A DNA stretch of 64,000 nt from Methanomassiliicoccales archaeon (GTDB lineage Archaea; Thermoplasmatota; Thermoplasmata; RBG-16-68-12; SOIM01), in contig SOIM01000021.1 of the NCBI GenBank assembly GCA_004377185.1, positions 80,832 through 144,831 on the forward strand, in the 5' to 3' direction. The position numbers and the translations under genes are program-made. The notes beneath the pieces were generated by a model. That model was given only the letters and a program-made list of their open reading frames with translations, was not told where the DNA came from and ran no database searches. Below, one piece after another: positions 1 through 8,401 of this stretch. The stretch's first letter is position 1. Each line of letters opens with the position of its first letter.

Positions 1-1307
1 TACGGATCCGTGGGGTCGTCAATCGGATTCCAAGGCAACTTCTGAGTCTCCACCCAAGTGAGATTGTTCAATTCGATTTGTCTTTGGAGAACAGCAAAGT
101 CACGGACGATGGCTACGGGCTCTCTAACGTCTGGTAAGAATATGATGTCCACCACTCCGTTGACTCCCATTCTCCACCGCTGCCACGGAACGGGAATCTC
201 TTTTACTTTCTTCTCTTCCAAGCCGTTTTCGACCGTTGGCGGTATGTTGAGAATCTTCACCAACGTGGTGTCGGTATCGGTATTGCCACCGCTATCCGTT
301 ATGGTCAAGGTGACTTTTCCTTCCCAATTATCGTTGAAGTAGAATGATGCGTTTGGGCCATACACGGTTTGCCCATCAAATGTCCACTTATACTCCACGA
401 TTCCATAATCATCCGCAGATCCACTTCCATCAAAGACAATGGTTGAACCTTCGTATCCAGTGTAAGGACCGCCTGCATCCGCAATAGGAGGTTGATCAGC
501 ACACATGCCAATGTTGTCAGCGAACACGAAGTTGTCAAAGGGTCCGTCGACATCACCGTTCAGAAGCTGATAGTCGTCAAGGACCTGAGTGTCCCCGTAC
601 ACCAATACGTCCGCTCCGGGTCGTGGTGGGGATCCGGATATCTGGTCGACAGCAACAACATCATCGCCGACGCTGTCCCTAACCAAGCTTTTTGCACTCC
701 CTGAAAGGTTAAGGGTCGAAACTCCAGTACCCCCCATATCCAACGTTGAAACCCCATCGGTGAGTTGATCTGCTGTTATGTCTGTGGGCGGCGGATCAGA
801 GTCATCAAAAACGTTGTCCGAGTTCTGGAAAATACCAACACCAAGCCTTGTCAACAAATTATTAACAGTATTCACTCCGAAATCACCGCTGTGATCTCCT
901 TGCACGACCAGTCTCCCACCGTTCAACAGAAAATCTATCGTTTGGTTGACCTGCATCGATGTGAAATAAGAGGCACCTGAGTCATCACTAAATCCTGGCA
1001 CGATGAGGAAGATGACCCTGAAGTCATTCAAATTGTTCGGCCATATGTCATTATACGCCGTAGGACATCCTGTATTGTTATATCTGGCTTGGAGTTCAAA
1101 GAAGTCCGCCAACCCAGTGGGACCCCAACGCCCTGGATACGATCCTCCGTTGCCATAATACAACAGTATATTCCTGGATTCATAACCAGTAGGTTCAATC
1201 ACGGTCGATTCTTCCTCTGGCGAGAGTCCCACGAAAATCACGCACGACGCCACTAGGAAGTATGAAGTGAGAGCACACAGTAGTTTGGTTACATTTGTGT
1301 TCCTCAA
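1..1307 (-). CDS. Secreted PKD-domain protein, C-terminus cut by window edge
   Basis: About 435 residues are visible and the frame stays open to base 1, so the C-terminus is missing. The chosen start is TTG at 1307-1305: an AGGAGG site lies about 9 nt before it and a TTATTTAC box near 1346 suits it. An in-frame TTG at 1325 is the alternative. The N-terminus is basic then hydrophobic (LLCALTSYFLVASCVIF), a signal peptide. The next ~240 residues (ILLYYGNGG, VIFLIVPGF, NGGRLVVQGDH) look like a flavodoxin/class I glutamine-amidotransferase-type fold as in DUF4350-like proteins; this is an inference. A PKD domain follows at about 240-495 (PPIADAGGPYTGYEG, FDGSGS, YKWTFDG). Probably a cell-surface protein; no function can be named. 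Confidence 0.75.
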   Translation of the reverse strand, partial: MRNTNVTKLLCALTSYFLVASCVIFVGLSPEEESTVIEPTGYESRNILLYYGNGGSYPGRWGPTGLADFFELQARYNNTGCPTAYNDIWPNNLNDFRVIFLIVPGFSDDSGASYFTSMQVNQTIDFLLNGGRLVVQGDHSGDFGVNTVNNLLTRLGVGIFQNSDNVFDDSDPPPTDITADQLTDGVSTLDMGGTGVSTLNLSGSAKSLVRDSVGDDVVAVDQISGSPPRPGADVLVYGDTQVLDDYQLLNGDVDGPFDNFVFADNIGMCADQPPIADAGGPYTGYEGSTIVFDGSGSADDYGIVEYKWTFDGQTVYGPNASFYFNDNWEGKVTLTITDSGGNTDTDTTLVKILNIPPTVENGLEEKKVKEIPVPWQRWRMGVNGVVDIIFLPDVREPVAIVRDFAVLQRQIELNNLTWVETQKLPWNPIDDPTDP

Positions 1308-1408
1308 ACAACCCCGCCTCCTCAAACTGCATGGACAAGGGGGTAAATAAGCATTTCCAACACAAGGTATGGAAAAATTAGATTAGTTGGAAGACCATCT
1401 ACGAGGAA

Positions 1409-2698
1409 ATGCCCAAGATCGCAGAGATACTCTCAGAACAATTCGAAGGAAAGGAAGTAGAGATAGCTGGATGGATATACCGCACACGCAGTAGTGGAAG
1501 CCTGGTCTTTGTGGTTCTGAGGGACTCCAGTGGCATTGTCCAGGTGACTGTGAACAAGGAGGATGTACCTGAAGAGGATTTTCTGGCTGCGGAGAAGGCT
1601 CTCGTAGAATCCTCGGTAATTGTGAGCGGAGCGGTCGCTGGAGATGACAGGGCGCCTGGTGGATTTGAGATTCGCGCCAAGAGCTTCCGGGTCATTGGAT
1701 TTGCGGACAAGTATCCGATCACAAAAGACCAGAGCACCGAGTTCCTGTTGGACAAGAGGCACCTTTGGATACGAAGCAGGAAGATGACGAACATGATGAA
1801 GGTCAGGTCCACCGTCTTTGGGGCGATCCATGATTTCTTCAGGAATAACGGCTACTATGAGGTTCAGGCCCCAATCCTGACCCCGGCCATGGTGGAGGGC
1901 GGTTCCACTCTGTTCAAGGTTGACTACTACGAGAAGGAAGTGTATCTAGCCCAAAGCTGGCAGTTGTACGCTGAGGCAATGGTCATGGCCCTCGAGAAGA
2001 TATACTGCATCGCTCCCTCCTTCAGGGCGGAGAAGTTCCGGACCACGAGGCACCTGACCGAGTACTGGCACGCCGAAATGGAGATAGCTTGGGCTGGAAT
2101 GGATGAGTGTATCGAGGAAGGGGAGAAACTCATTTCCCATATCTGCCTGCAAGTGGCCGAAAAGAACAGGTCCGAACTGGAAGCGCTTGGGAGAGACCCT
2201 GAGTATCTGGAGTCGCAGGTGCCTCCGTTCCCCAGGATGAAATATGATAAAGCGGTCAAGATGTTGCAGAAGCAAGGGATGGACATTGAATGGGGCAAGG
2301 ATTTGAGGACCCTGGAAGAGAGGGCTTTGATGGGGGAATTCGACAAACCACTGATAGTCACCCACTATCCCAAGGACATAATGGCCTTCTACAAACCGAG
2401 GGACCCGGAGGACCCGAAGGTGGCCCTGTGCTTCGATTTCATAGCCCCGGAAACGGGGGATGAGATAATTGGAGGGTCCGAGAGGGACGCGGATATCGAG
2501 GAACTGAAGAAATCCCTTGAAAGGGAAGGTGAGGACGTATCCAACTATGAGTGGTACCTGGACACGCGGAGGTACGGTTCAGTCCAACACAGCGGATTCG
2601 GTGTTGGGATAGATAGGGTCGTCCAGTGGATCTGTGGTCTTCAGCATATAAGGGACGCCGTACCCTTCCCCAGGACGGTTGCCAGATACTATCCGTAG
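1409..2698 (+). CDS. asnS: Asparaginyl-tRNA synthetase
   Basis: Charges tRNA-Asn with asparagine in the cytoplasm. At 429 residues it has the usual AsnRS/AspRS layout: an N-terminal OB-fold anticodon-binding domain (residues 1-100; EIAGWIYRTRSSGSLVFVVLRD) and a class II catalytic core. Motif 2 is FRAEKFRTTRHLTEYWHAE near residue 210, and motif 3 is GFGVGIDRVVQW close to the end. LDKRHLWIRSRK and EGGSTLF with YLAQSWQLYAEA are AsnRS-like rather than AspRS-like, and the end PFPRTVARYYP fits AsnRS. It is a single gene; a GAGGA ribosome site lies just before the ATG. A non-discriminating AspRS is a less likely alternative. Confidence 0.93.
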   Translation: MPKIAEILSEQFEGKEVEIAGWIYRTRSSGSLVFVVLRDSSGIVQVTVNKEDVPEEDFLAAEKALVESSVIVSGAVAGDDRAPGGFEIRAKSFRVIGFADKYPITKDQSTEFLLDKRHLWIRSRKMTNMMKVRSTVFGAIHDFFRNNGYYEVQAPILTPAMVEGGSTLFKVDYYEKEVYLAQSWQLYAEAMVMALEKIYCIAPSFRAEKFRTTRHLTEYWHAEMEIAWAGMDECIEEGEKLISHICLQVAEKNRSELEALGRDPEYLESQVPPFPRMKYDKAVKMLQKQGMDIEWGKDLRTLEERALMGEFDKPLIVTHYPKDIMAFYKPRDPEDPKVALCFDFIAPETGDEIIGGSERDADIEELKKSLEREGEDVSNYEWYLDTRRYGSVQHSGFGVGIDRVVQWICGLQHIRDAVPFPRTVARYYP

Positions 2699-2767
2699 AT
2701 TCTGAAAAGGCTTGGACAAAGGGCTTTCCAGCCTTTTGGAAGATGTGATTGTGCAAATCGTTATGTC

Positions 2768-2791
2768 TTTATGGGCGTATACGCCCATAAA
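2768..2791. promoter_or_regulatory. Perfect 24-nt palindrome overlapping promoter and start codon
   Basis: The half-site TTTATGGGCGTA is followed directly by its exact reverse complement TACGCCCATAAA, with no spacer. The last base is the A of the ATG at 2791. The TTTATG end lies about 20-25 nt before that ATG, where an archaeal TATA element of a leaderless gene would be. A protein bound here would block transcription start, so this looks like an operator, perhaps autoregulatory. The regulator is not known. Confidence 0.6.
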
Positions 2792-3096
2792 TGAAAGGAG
2801 TTCTAATTGCGTGGACCCTCCCAGACGTTGACAAGACAAGAACAAGCACCTTGTCAAAGGGGCTTTACGGACAAGAGACGAGCTCCCACGGAGGGAAATA
2901 TATCTACTGGCGGAAAGGATTGCTGGACGATATTCCCTACGTGAAGCTCATTCGTGGAGTGGTCATAGTCAAAGAGAAGGATTCCAAGAGAGTGGTCGAG
3001 TTCTTGAAGGGATACGATGCCAAGGTTCACGTCCGAGAGGTGACGCTCTCCCGCCGAGATGAGAGAACTCTGAGTACCAGAAAACTGCCCAGTTGA
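2791..3096 (+). CDS. Small conserved-looking protein of unknown function
   Basis: 101 residues, basic, no signal peptide or membrane segment. The order of predicted strands and helices (GVLIAWTLP strand; DKTRTSTLSKGLYG helix; KYIYWRK and VKLIRGVVIV strands; EKDSKRVVEFLKGY helix; KVHVREVTL strand) suggests a small ferredoxin-like alpha/beta fold. By eye it is related to the protein at 36249-36569: both share strand-P-x-x-D-[KR], G-[QR], GK, Y-R and GLLD at the same spacing. It starts immediately after a perfect palindrome, so it is probably leaderless and tightly regulated. It stands alone between asnS and the kor operon. I do not recognise the family. Confidence 0.7.
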   Translation: MKGVLIAWTLPDVDKTRTSTLSKGLYGQETSSHGGKYIYWRKGLLDDIPYVKLIRGVVIVKEKDSKRVVEFLKGYDAKVHVREVTLSRRDERTLSTRKLPS

Positions 3097-3173
3097 CTCC
3101 ATCGTAGCAAAGGCGCAACAAACTTTTAAAGCCAAGTCACACATTATTCGTCCCAAGGCATCAGGAGAACCCG

Positions 3174-3374
3174 ATGATAGAGATTGACGAAGATCTCTGC
3201 AAAGGTTGCAAAATCTGCACGGATTTCTGTCCAAAGGAAGTGTTCGAAACGTCAGATAAGATTAATAAAAAGGGATACTATCCACCCATACCAGTCAGAG
3301 AGGACGAATGCATAGGATGCAGGTTCTGCGAGCTTCTTTGTCCGGAATTTGCTATCGCCGTGGTAAATGAGTGA
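3174..3374 (+). CDS. korD: 2-oxoacid:ferredoxin oxidoreductase, delta (ferredoxin) subunit
   Basis: 66 residues with two 4Fe-4S motifs, CKGCKICTDFCP and CIGCRFCELLCP, each of the CxxCxxCxxxCP type. It carries electrons from the thiamine diphosphate enzyme to free ferredoxin. First gene of the operon: a TATA-like CTTTTAAAG lies near 3121-3130 and AGGAGA sits 5 nt before the ATG. It overlaps korA by 8 nt. This is the only delta subunit for the two alpha-beta-gamma sets that follow, so both sets may share it. Specificity for 2-oxoglutarate is inferred from korAB similarity and from sucCD further on. Confidence 0.88.
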   Translation: MIEIDEDLCKGCKICTDFCPKEVFETSDKINKKGYYPPIPVREDECIGCRFCELLCPEFAIAVVNE

Positions 3375-4527
3375 GGATTTGGACATGGGGCTGAGAGAGG
3401 ATTACCTCAAGAAGTTCGAGGGGAAGACTTACTTCTGGCTCGGGGACGAGGCCTGTGCATATGGCGGTGTTTTCGGAGGCTGCAATTTCTTCACTGGGTA
3501 TCCGATTACACCTGCTAGCGAAGTGGCTGAGGTAATATCAGGGGAGCTTCCCAATGTGGGTGGCTATCACGTTCAAATGGAGGATGAGATCGCCAGCATC
3601 GCGGCTTTGATAGGCGGAGTCTGGGCCGGAGCCAGGGGGATGACGGCAACTTCTGGTCCTGGATTCTCATTGATGCAGGAGAACATAGGCTATGCGATAA
3701 TGACTGAGACGCCCTGTGTGATTGTGGACGTGCAAAGATCTGGTCCGTCTACTGGTCAGGCAACCAAACCCGCTCAAGGGGATGTGATGCAGGCGAGGTG
3801 GGGGACCCACGGGGACCACAACATAATCGCCCTTGCCCCCAATTCGGTCCAGGAATGTTTCGATCTGATGATCCGCTGTTTCAACCTTTCCGAGGAGTAC
3901 CGAACCCCTGTGATCCTCCTTATGGATGGCGAGATAGGCCATCTTCGGGAGCGCATAACCGTACCTTCCCTGAAATCGATAAAACTGAAGAAGAGAAAGA
4001 AGGGGAAGAAGAAGGACCTCCTTTTCGGAGGGGAGCTCATACCGCCCTTCAAGGAGATTGGGGACGGCCATTACCTTCACGTCACCGGCTCGACACACAA
4101 GGAGAACGGGATACGGGACGTGGAGAGCCAGAAGGTCCACGAGAAACTGGTAACGAGACTGTACGACAAGATAGAGAAGAACAGGGAGAAGCTCGTGGAT
4201 CTAGAAGAGAAGTGGATGGATGATGCGAAGATAGCGGTCATTTCCTATGGTGCGGCAGCAAGGCCCACCGAAGGAGCGGTTGCCCTTCTGAGGAAGAAGA
4301 GAAAGAAAATAGGATTCATGCGGCTCAGGACGATCTGGCCCTTCCCGAGGGAACAGGTCAGAGCGTTGGGGAAGAAAGTCAAGAAAATCTACGTGCCCGA
4401 GATGAACCTGGGCCAGCTTTCCAGAGAGATAGAGAGATTCGTGGATTGTCCGGTAGTGGGCATACCTAAGATCGGAGGCATCGTACACACGATAAGAGAG
4501 ATCACCACGGCAATGGAGAGATCATGA
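3367..4527 (+). CDS. korA: 2-oxoacid:ferredoxin oxidoreductase, alpha subunit (copy 1)
   Basis: 386 residues. KorA-type pyrimidine/transketolase-like subunit that works with KorB in oxidative decarboxylation of 2-oxoglutarate to succinyl-CoA with ferredoxin as acceptor. Typical stretches are FTGYPITPASEVAE, QMEDEIASIAALIGG, TSGPGFSLMQENIGYA, DVQRSGPSTG and DGEIGHLRE. The C-terminal domain holds YGAAARPTEGAV and VPEMNLGQLSREIERF. The start overlaps korD by 8 nt, and the last codons overlap korB by 4 nt (ATGA), implying translational coupling. The second copy at 6401 is highly similar throughout. Another 2-oxoacid substrate cannot be excluded. Confidence 0.9.
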   Translation: MSEDLDMGLREDYLKKFEGKTYFWLGDEACAYGGVFGGCNFFTGYPITPASEVAEVISGELPNVGGYHVQMEDEIASIAALIGGVWAGARGMTATSGPGFSLMQENIGYAIMTETPCVIVDVQRSGPSTGQATKPAQGDVMQARWGTHGDHNIIALAPNSVQECFDLMIRCFNLSEEYRTPVILLMDGEIGHLRERITVPSLKSIKLKKRKKGKKKDLLFGGELIPPFKEIGDGHYLHVTGSTHKENGIRDVESQKVHEKLVTRLYDKIEKNREKLVDLEEKWMDDAKIAVISYGAAARPTEGAVALLRKKRKKIGFMRLRTIWPFPREQVRALGKKVKKIYVPEMNLGQLSREIERFVDCPVVGIPKIGGIVHTIREITTAMERS

Positions 4528-5357
4528 TGGCAAAGAAGAAAAAGGCGTACAGGCTCAAACACTACCTTCGAGAGGAGCTTCTACCCACCACCTTCTGCCA
4601 GGGCTGCGGGTGTGGCACCGTTCTGAACACCTATGCGCAGGCGATCGAAGAGCTGCAGATCAATCCCAAGGACATCGTATCCGTGACGGGAATAGGATGC
4701 TCCTCATGGATACCCAGCCCCTACTTCAAGGCGGACACACTGCACACCACCCACGGCAGAGCGATCGCATTCGCCACCGGGGTCAAGATAATGAAGCCGG
4801 AAGCGAACGTGGTGGTCATTGCAGGGGACGGAGATCTCGCGGGCATCGGAGGGAATCATCTAATCCATGCGGCAAGAAGGAACGTCGGCCTTGCAGTGTT
4901 TCTCATTAACAATATGATATATGGAATGACGGGAGGTCAAGTCAGCCCCATGACGCCTCTCGGGGACAAAACAACAACCACTCCCTACGGCAACCCAGAA
5001 TATCCTTTCAACATCGCGGAGTTCGTGGCTGCGGCCGGAGCCAACTACGTGGCGAGATGGACCACGTACCACGTATTCCCACTTATGGAATCCATTCAAA
5101 AGGCGATGACCAAGGACGGTTTCTCATTCGTTGAGATCCTGACCCAGTGTCCGGTGAGCTACGGAAGAAGAGTGGGCATGAGGACTGGGGAGGAATTCTT
5201 GAAATACTTCAAGGAGAACACAATCAACTCGCTGAAAGCGAAGGACATGACGCCTGAGGAGATCGGTGACAAGATAATCGTCGGAAAGATCGTGGAGAGG
5301 AACAGGAAGGAGTTCACGACCATACTCAGGGAGATGAACGAGGAGAGGAGGAAATGA
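4524..5357 (+). CDS. korB: 2-oxoacid:ferredoxin oxidoreductase, beta subunit (copy 1)
   Basis: 277 residues; binds thiamine diphosphate and the proximal iron-sulfur cluster. CQGCGCGTV near residue 25 gives the cluster cysteines, with GIGCSSW further on. HTTHGRAIAFATG and the ThDP/Mg motif GDGDLAGIGGNHLIHAARRN are clear. INNMIYGMTGGQVSP is the usual beta-subunit stretch. It overlaps korA by 4 nt and korC by 4 nt. Two ATGs stand together at the start (ATGATGGC); the first is used here. The copy at 7580 has the same motifs. Confidence 0.92.
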   Translation: MMAKKKKAYRLKHYLREELLPTTFCQGCGCGTVLNTYAQAIEELQINPKDIVSVTGIGCSSWIPSPYFKADTLHTTHGRAIAFATGVKIMKPEANVVVIAGDGDLAGIGGNHLIHAARRNVGLAVFLINNMIYGMTGGQVSPMTPLGDKTTTTPYGNPEYPFNIAEFVAAAGANYVARWTTYHVFPLMESIQKAMTKDGFSFVEILTQCPVSYGRRVGMRTGEEFLKYFKENTINSLKAKDMTPEEIGDKIIVGKIVERNRKEFTTILREMNEERRK

Positions 5358-5881
5358 ACGTACGGTTCTGCGGTTTCGGGGGACAGGGCATAGTCATGGC
5401 CGGATACATCACGGGTAGCGCTGCCGTAAGGGATGGAAAGAAGGCGACCCAGACGCAATCCTACGGCTCGGAATCCAGAGGCGGAGCGTGCAAGAGCGAT
5501 GTCGCGATATCAGAGGAGGAGATCTACGAGCTGGAGTCTGAAGAGGTCGACCTCTTGGTGGCAATGTCGCAGCAGGCGTACGAGAGATACATAAAGACCC
5601 TGAGGAAGGGTGGGATCCTGGCCTTTGACGAAGACCTCGTCACTCCCAAGAAGACCGCTCACAAGCTGTACAAGATCAAAGCGACCGACCTGGCCCACAA
5701 GAAGTTCGGCAGGGAGATCGTTGCTAACATGATAATGCTGGGCTACATCACATCCATCTCAGGATTCGTGTCCAAGGACAGTATGATTCAGACAATCCTC
5801 GACAATGTTCCGAAAGGGACGGAGAAGATGAACGAGGACGCGTTCGAACTGGGACATAGACTTGGTTCAAAGGTGAAATGA
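5354..5881 (+). CDS. korC: 2-oxoacid:ferredoxin oxidoreductase, gamma subunit (copy 1)
   Basis: 175 residues, a normal length for the gamma subunit that binds coenzyme A and stabilises the complex. The family signature is present: FCGFGGQGIVMAGYITG at the N-terminus, QTQSYGSESRGGACKSDV and VDLLVAMSQQAYERY. It overlaps korB by 4 nt upstream and the second gamma gene by 4 nt downstream, so the two gamma paralogues are translated back to back. It closes the first korDABC set. Confidence 0.9.
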   Translation: MNVRFCGFGGQGIVMAGYITGSAAVRDGKKATQTQSYGSESRGGACKSDVAISEEEIYELESEEVDLLVAMSQQAYERYIKTLRKGGILAFDEDLVTPKKTAHKLYKIKATDLAHKKFGREIVANMIMLGYITSISGFVSKDSMIQTILDNVPKGTEKMNEDAFELGHRLGSKVK

Positions 5882-6399
5882 TGAGGAAGGAAATCAGGAT
5901 AGCCGGCTTCGGGGGTCAGGGAATAGTTCTCTCGGGTTTCATCTTGGGCCAGGCCGCACTTCTGGATGGGAACAATGCCGTTCAAAGTCAATCCTACGGA
6001 CCGGAGGCGAGGGGTGGGGCTGCCAAGTCAGAGGTCATCATTTCCGATGAGAAGATAGACTATCCGAGGGTTACCGAAGCGGATGTCTTCATCGCGATGT
6101 CCCAGGAAGCATACGACAAGCTTCAAGGGGATTTGAAGGAAAGAAGCCTCATACTCATTGACAAGGACCTGGTGGATGCAAGTAGCAAAGCAATAAAGGG
6201 AATCCCGTTCACATCCACAGCTGACAAACTTGGGAAGAAGATCGTCGCGAACGTTGTGATGCTTGGCGCTCTGACTGCCATGACAGGAATCGTCTCCAAG
6301 GACTCCATATTGAAGGCCATAAAGACCAACGTTCCAAAGAAGGCGATCGAGATCAACATGAAGGCGTTCGAGAAAGGATACAAATTGGGTGGAGGTTGA
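5878..6399 (+). CDS. korC: 2-oxoacid:ferredoxin oxidoreductase, gamma subunit (copy 2)
   Basis: 173 residues, a clear paralogue of the preceding gene: IAGFGGQGIVLSGFILGQAA, QSQSYGPEARGGAAKSEV and ADVFIAMSQEAYDK. It opens the second set, whose order is gamma-alpha-beta instead of the alpha-beta-gamma of the first. The ATG overlaps the preceding stop by 4 nt, which ties the two sets into one transcript. Its partners are taken to be the alpha and beta copies that follow; cross-assembly with copy 1 is possible. Confidence 0.9.
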   Translation: MMRKEIRIAGFGGQGIVLSGFILGQAALLDGNNAVQSQSYGPEARGGAAKSEVIISDEKIDYPRVTEADVFIAMSQEAYDKLQGDLKERSLILIDKDLVDASSKAIKGIPFTSTADKLGKKIVANVVMLGALTAMTGIVSKDSILKAIKTNVPKKAIEINMKAFEKGYKLGGG

Positions 6400-6400
6400 G

Positions 6401-7576
6401 GTGCGCCACAAATACGATGAGAAGAAGATAAGACGCGTAATCGGGGAGAAGGTCCAGTTCGTTCAGGGCGATGCCTCGGCCGTCTACGGTGCCCTTCTGG
6501 CAGGATGCTCATTCTTTGCAGGTTATCCGATCACCCCGGCCTCTGAGACGGCGGAGCTCATGTCCAAACTCCTTCCCAAGGCCGGAGGCGTGTACATCCA
6601 GATGGAGGACGAGATTGCAAGCATGGGTGCGATAATAGGTGCCTCTTGGGCAGGAGCAAAGACCATGACCACGACTTCGGGTCCTGGCTTCTCACTTATG
6701 CAGGAGAACATCGGGTACGCGTGCATGACCGAGACTCCGTGCGTAGTAATAGACGTTCAGAGATCAGGCCCTTCCACCGGTCAGCCCACCGAAGGGTCGC
6801 AAGGAGACATGATGCAGGCCAGGTGGGGAACCCACGGTGACCACGAGATCATAGCCCTTTCTCCGAACTCTGTTCAGGAAACGCTTGACCTCACAATCGA
6901 AGCGTTCAACCTCTCTGAGAAATACCGAACACCAGTCATCTTGCTTACCGATGGCGAGATAGGACACCTCAGGGAGAAATGCGTGATGCCCGAGAAGGGG
7001 GAGTTTGAAATCATCGATAGAAAAGGACCAACGGTTGGCAGAGATAAGTACGTACCTTTCCAGGCGGATGAGAGTCTTGTTCCCTCCATGGCCAGATTCG
7101 GAGATGGTTATCATGTCTACGTCACGGGGCTCACCCATGTCGAGAAGGGATATCCTTCCACAAGCAGTGCTGAAGACCACGACAGGCTCGTGAGGAGGCT
7201 TGTGGATAAGATAGAGAAGAACAGGAAGAGCATCACAATGGTCGAGAAGGACTACCAAAAGGGAAGCAAGATCGCAATCCTGGCATACGGAGCGAGTGCT
7301 AGACCCTCCGCCGCGGCTGTCAGGAAATTGAGAAGGAAGCGTAAGAAGGTGGACTTCCTGCGTCTGATTACGATATGGCCATTTCCGAACGAGGAGGTCA
7401 GGGAGCTTGCAGACCGAGTGGACAGGATATACGTTCCCGAGATGAACCTGGGACAGTTGGTGCACCCCATCAGAGAAGCGGCCGAAGGTAGAGCAAAGAT
7501 AATTCAGGTCCCGAGGATAGGGGGGCCCCTTCACACACCCAAAGAGATCATGGATGCAATGAGGAAAAAGGCATAG
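6401..7576 (+). CDS. korA: 2-oxoacid:ferredoxin oxidoreductase, alpha subunit (copy 2)
   Basis: About 391 residues, similar to copy 1 over its whole length (FAGYPITPASETAE, QMEDEIASMGAIIG, TSGPGFSLMQENIGYA, DVQRSGPSTGQPTEGSQGD, VPEMNLGQLVHPI). GTG at 6401 is preferred because GGAGG lies 5 nt before it; GTG at 6389 in the same frame would overlap the gamma gene by 11 nt. The stretch between the two domains (about 6990-7150) differs most from copy 1, which could mark a different substrate or simply drift. Followed after 3 nt by its beta subunit. Confidence 0.88.
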   Translation: MRHKYDEKKIRRVIGEKVQFVQGDASAVYGALLAGCSFFAGYPITPASETAELMSKLLPKAGGVYIQMEDEIASMGAIIGASWAGAKTMTTTSGPGFSLMQENIGYACMTETPCVVIDVQRSGPSTGQPTEGSQGDMMQARWGTHGDHEIIALSPNSVQETLDLTIEAFNLSEKYRTPVILLTDGEIGHLREKCVMPEKGEFEIIDRKGPTVGRDKYVPFQADESLVPSMARFGDGYHVYVTGLTHVEKGYPSTSSAEDHDRLVRRLVDKIEKNRKSITMVEKDYQKGSKIAILAYGASARPSAAAVRKLRRKRKKVDFLRLITIWPFPNEEVRELADRVDRIYVPEMNLGQLVHPIREAAEGRAKIIQVPRIGGPLHTPKEIMDAMRKKA

Positions 7577-7579
7577 ATC

Positions 7580-8401
7580 ATGTTCAACAAAGCCAGGAAG
7601 ATAAAAGAAAAATACATCCAAGATGAGATGTGGCCATCGATATTCTGCGTGGGTTGCGGGGTGGGGAACGTACTGAACTACACTTTGAGAGCGGTTGATG
7701 AGAAAAGGATCGACATCGACAAGGTGGTCTTCGTTTCGGGCATCGGATGCTCGTCCAGGCTTCCGGGTTACATAGACGCGGACGGATTGCACACCACCCA
7801 CGGCAGAGCGATCGCATTCGCAACAGGAGTGAAGGCTGCGGATCCCGACCTGCATGTCATAATCTTCACGGGGGACGGGGATGCTGCTGGTATCGGAGGC
7901 AACCACTTGATCCACGCCGCAAGAAGGAATATAGACATGACGGTCATATGCATCAACAACTTCAACTACGGAATGACTGGAGGTCAGGTCAGCCCCACGA
8001 CACCGACGGGAGGGTTCACGACCACAAGCCCCTACGGAAACATAGAGATCCCTTTCGACCTGTGCGAACTGGCAATGGGTGCCGGTGCCACATACGTTGC
8101 GAGATGGACAGTTGGCTACCCCTATGAGACCATTCAAGCCGTCAAGAGAGGGTTGGATAACAAGGGGTTCTCCTTCATTGAGATTATCACCCCCTGCCCC
8201 ACTGGCTATGGAAAGAGAAATGAAATCGGGGAAGGCAAGGAGTACTGGGAATGGTGCAAGAAGAACACAATCCTGAAGAGCAAGTACGAAGCACTTCCGG
8301 CAAAGGAGAGGAGGAAGGAGAAGAGAATAGTGATGGGGGAGTTCAGAAACAGGAAGAGAGAAGAGTTTGTGGAGGAACTATGGAAACTCACGAAGGCCTA
8401 G
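7580..8401 (+). CDS. korB: 2-oxoacid:ferredoxin oxidoreductase, beta subunit (copy 2)
   Basis: 273 residues. Has CVGCGVGNV and GIGCSSRL for the iron-sulfur cluster, HTTHGRAIAFATG, the ThDP motif GDGDAAGIGGNHLIHAARRN and NNFNYGMTGGQVSPTTPTGG. Last gene of the operon; its end overlaps by 4 nt the end of the convergent gene at 8398-8949. Together with the two genes before it, it forms a full second catalytic set lacking only its own delta subunit. Confidence 0.92.
   Translation: MFNKARKIKEKYIQDEMWPSIFCVGCGVGNVLNYTLRAVDEKRIDIDKVVFVSGIGCSSRLPGYIDADGLHTTHGRAIAFATGVKAADPDLHVIIFTGDGDAAGIGGNHLIHAARRNIDMTVICINNFNYGMTGGQVSPTTPTGGFTTTSPYGNIEIPFDLCELAMGAGATYVARWTVGYPYETIQAVKRGLDNKGFSFIEIITPCPTGYGKRNEIGEGKEYWEWCKKNTILKSKYEALPAKERRKEKRIVMGEFRNRKREEFVEELWKLTKA

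Noticed and set aside
6764..8137. 457-residue open frame on the minus strand
   Set aside because: It is antisense to the second korA and korB genes, has biased composition, no known motif and no ribosome site; a by-product of the codon pattern of the real genes.
8398..8401. 4-nt overlaps of gene ends (also at 14115, 34595, 44323, 53489)
   Set aside because: Convergent 4-nt overlaps are common in compact archaeal genomes and need no special explanation.
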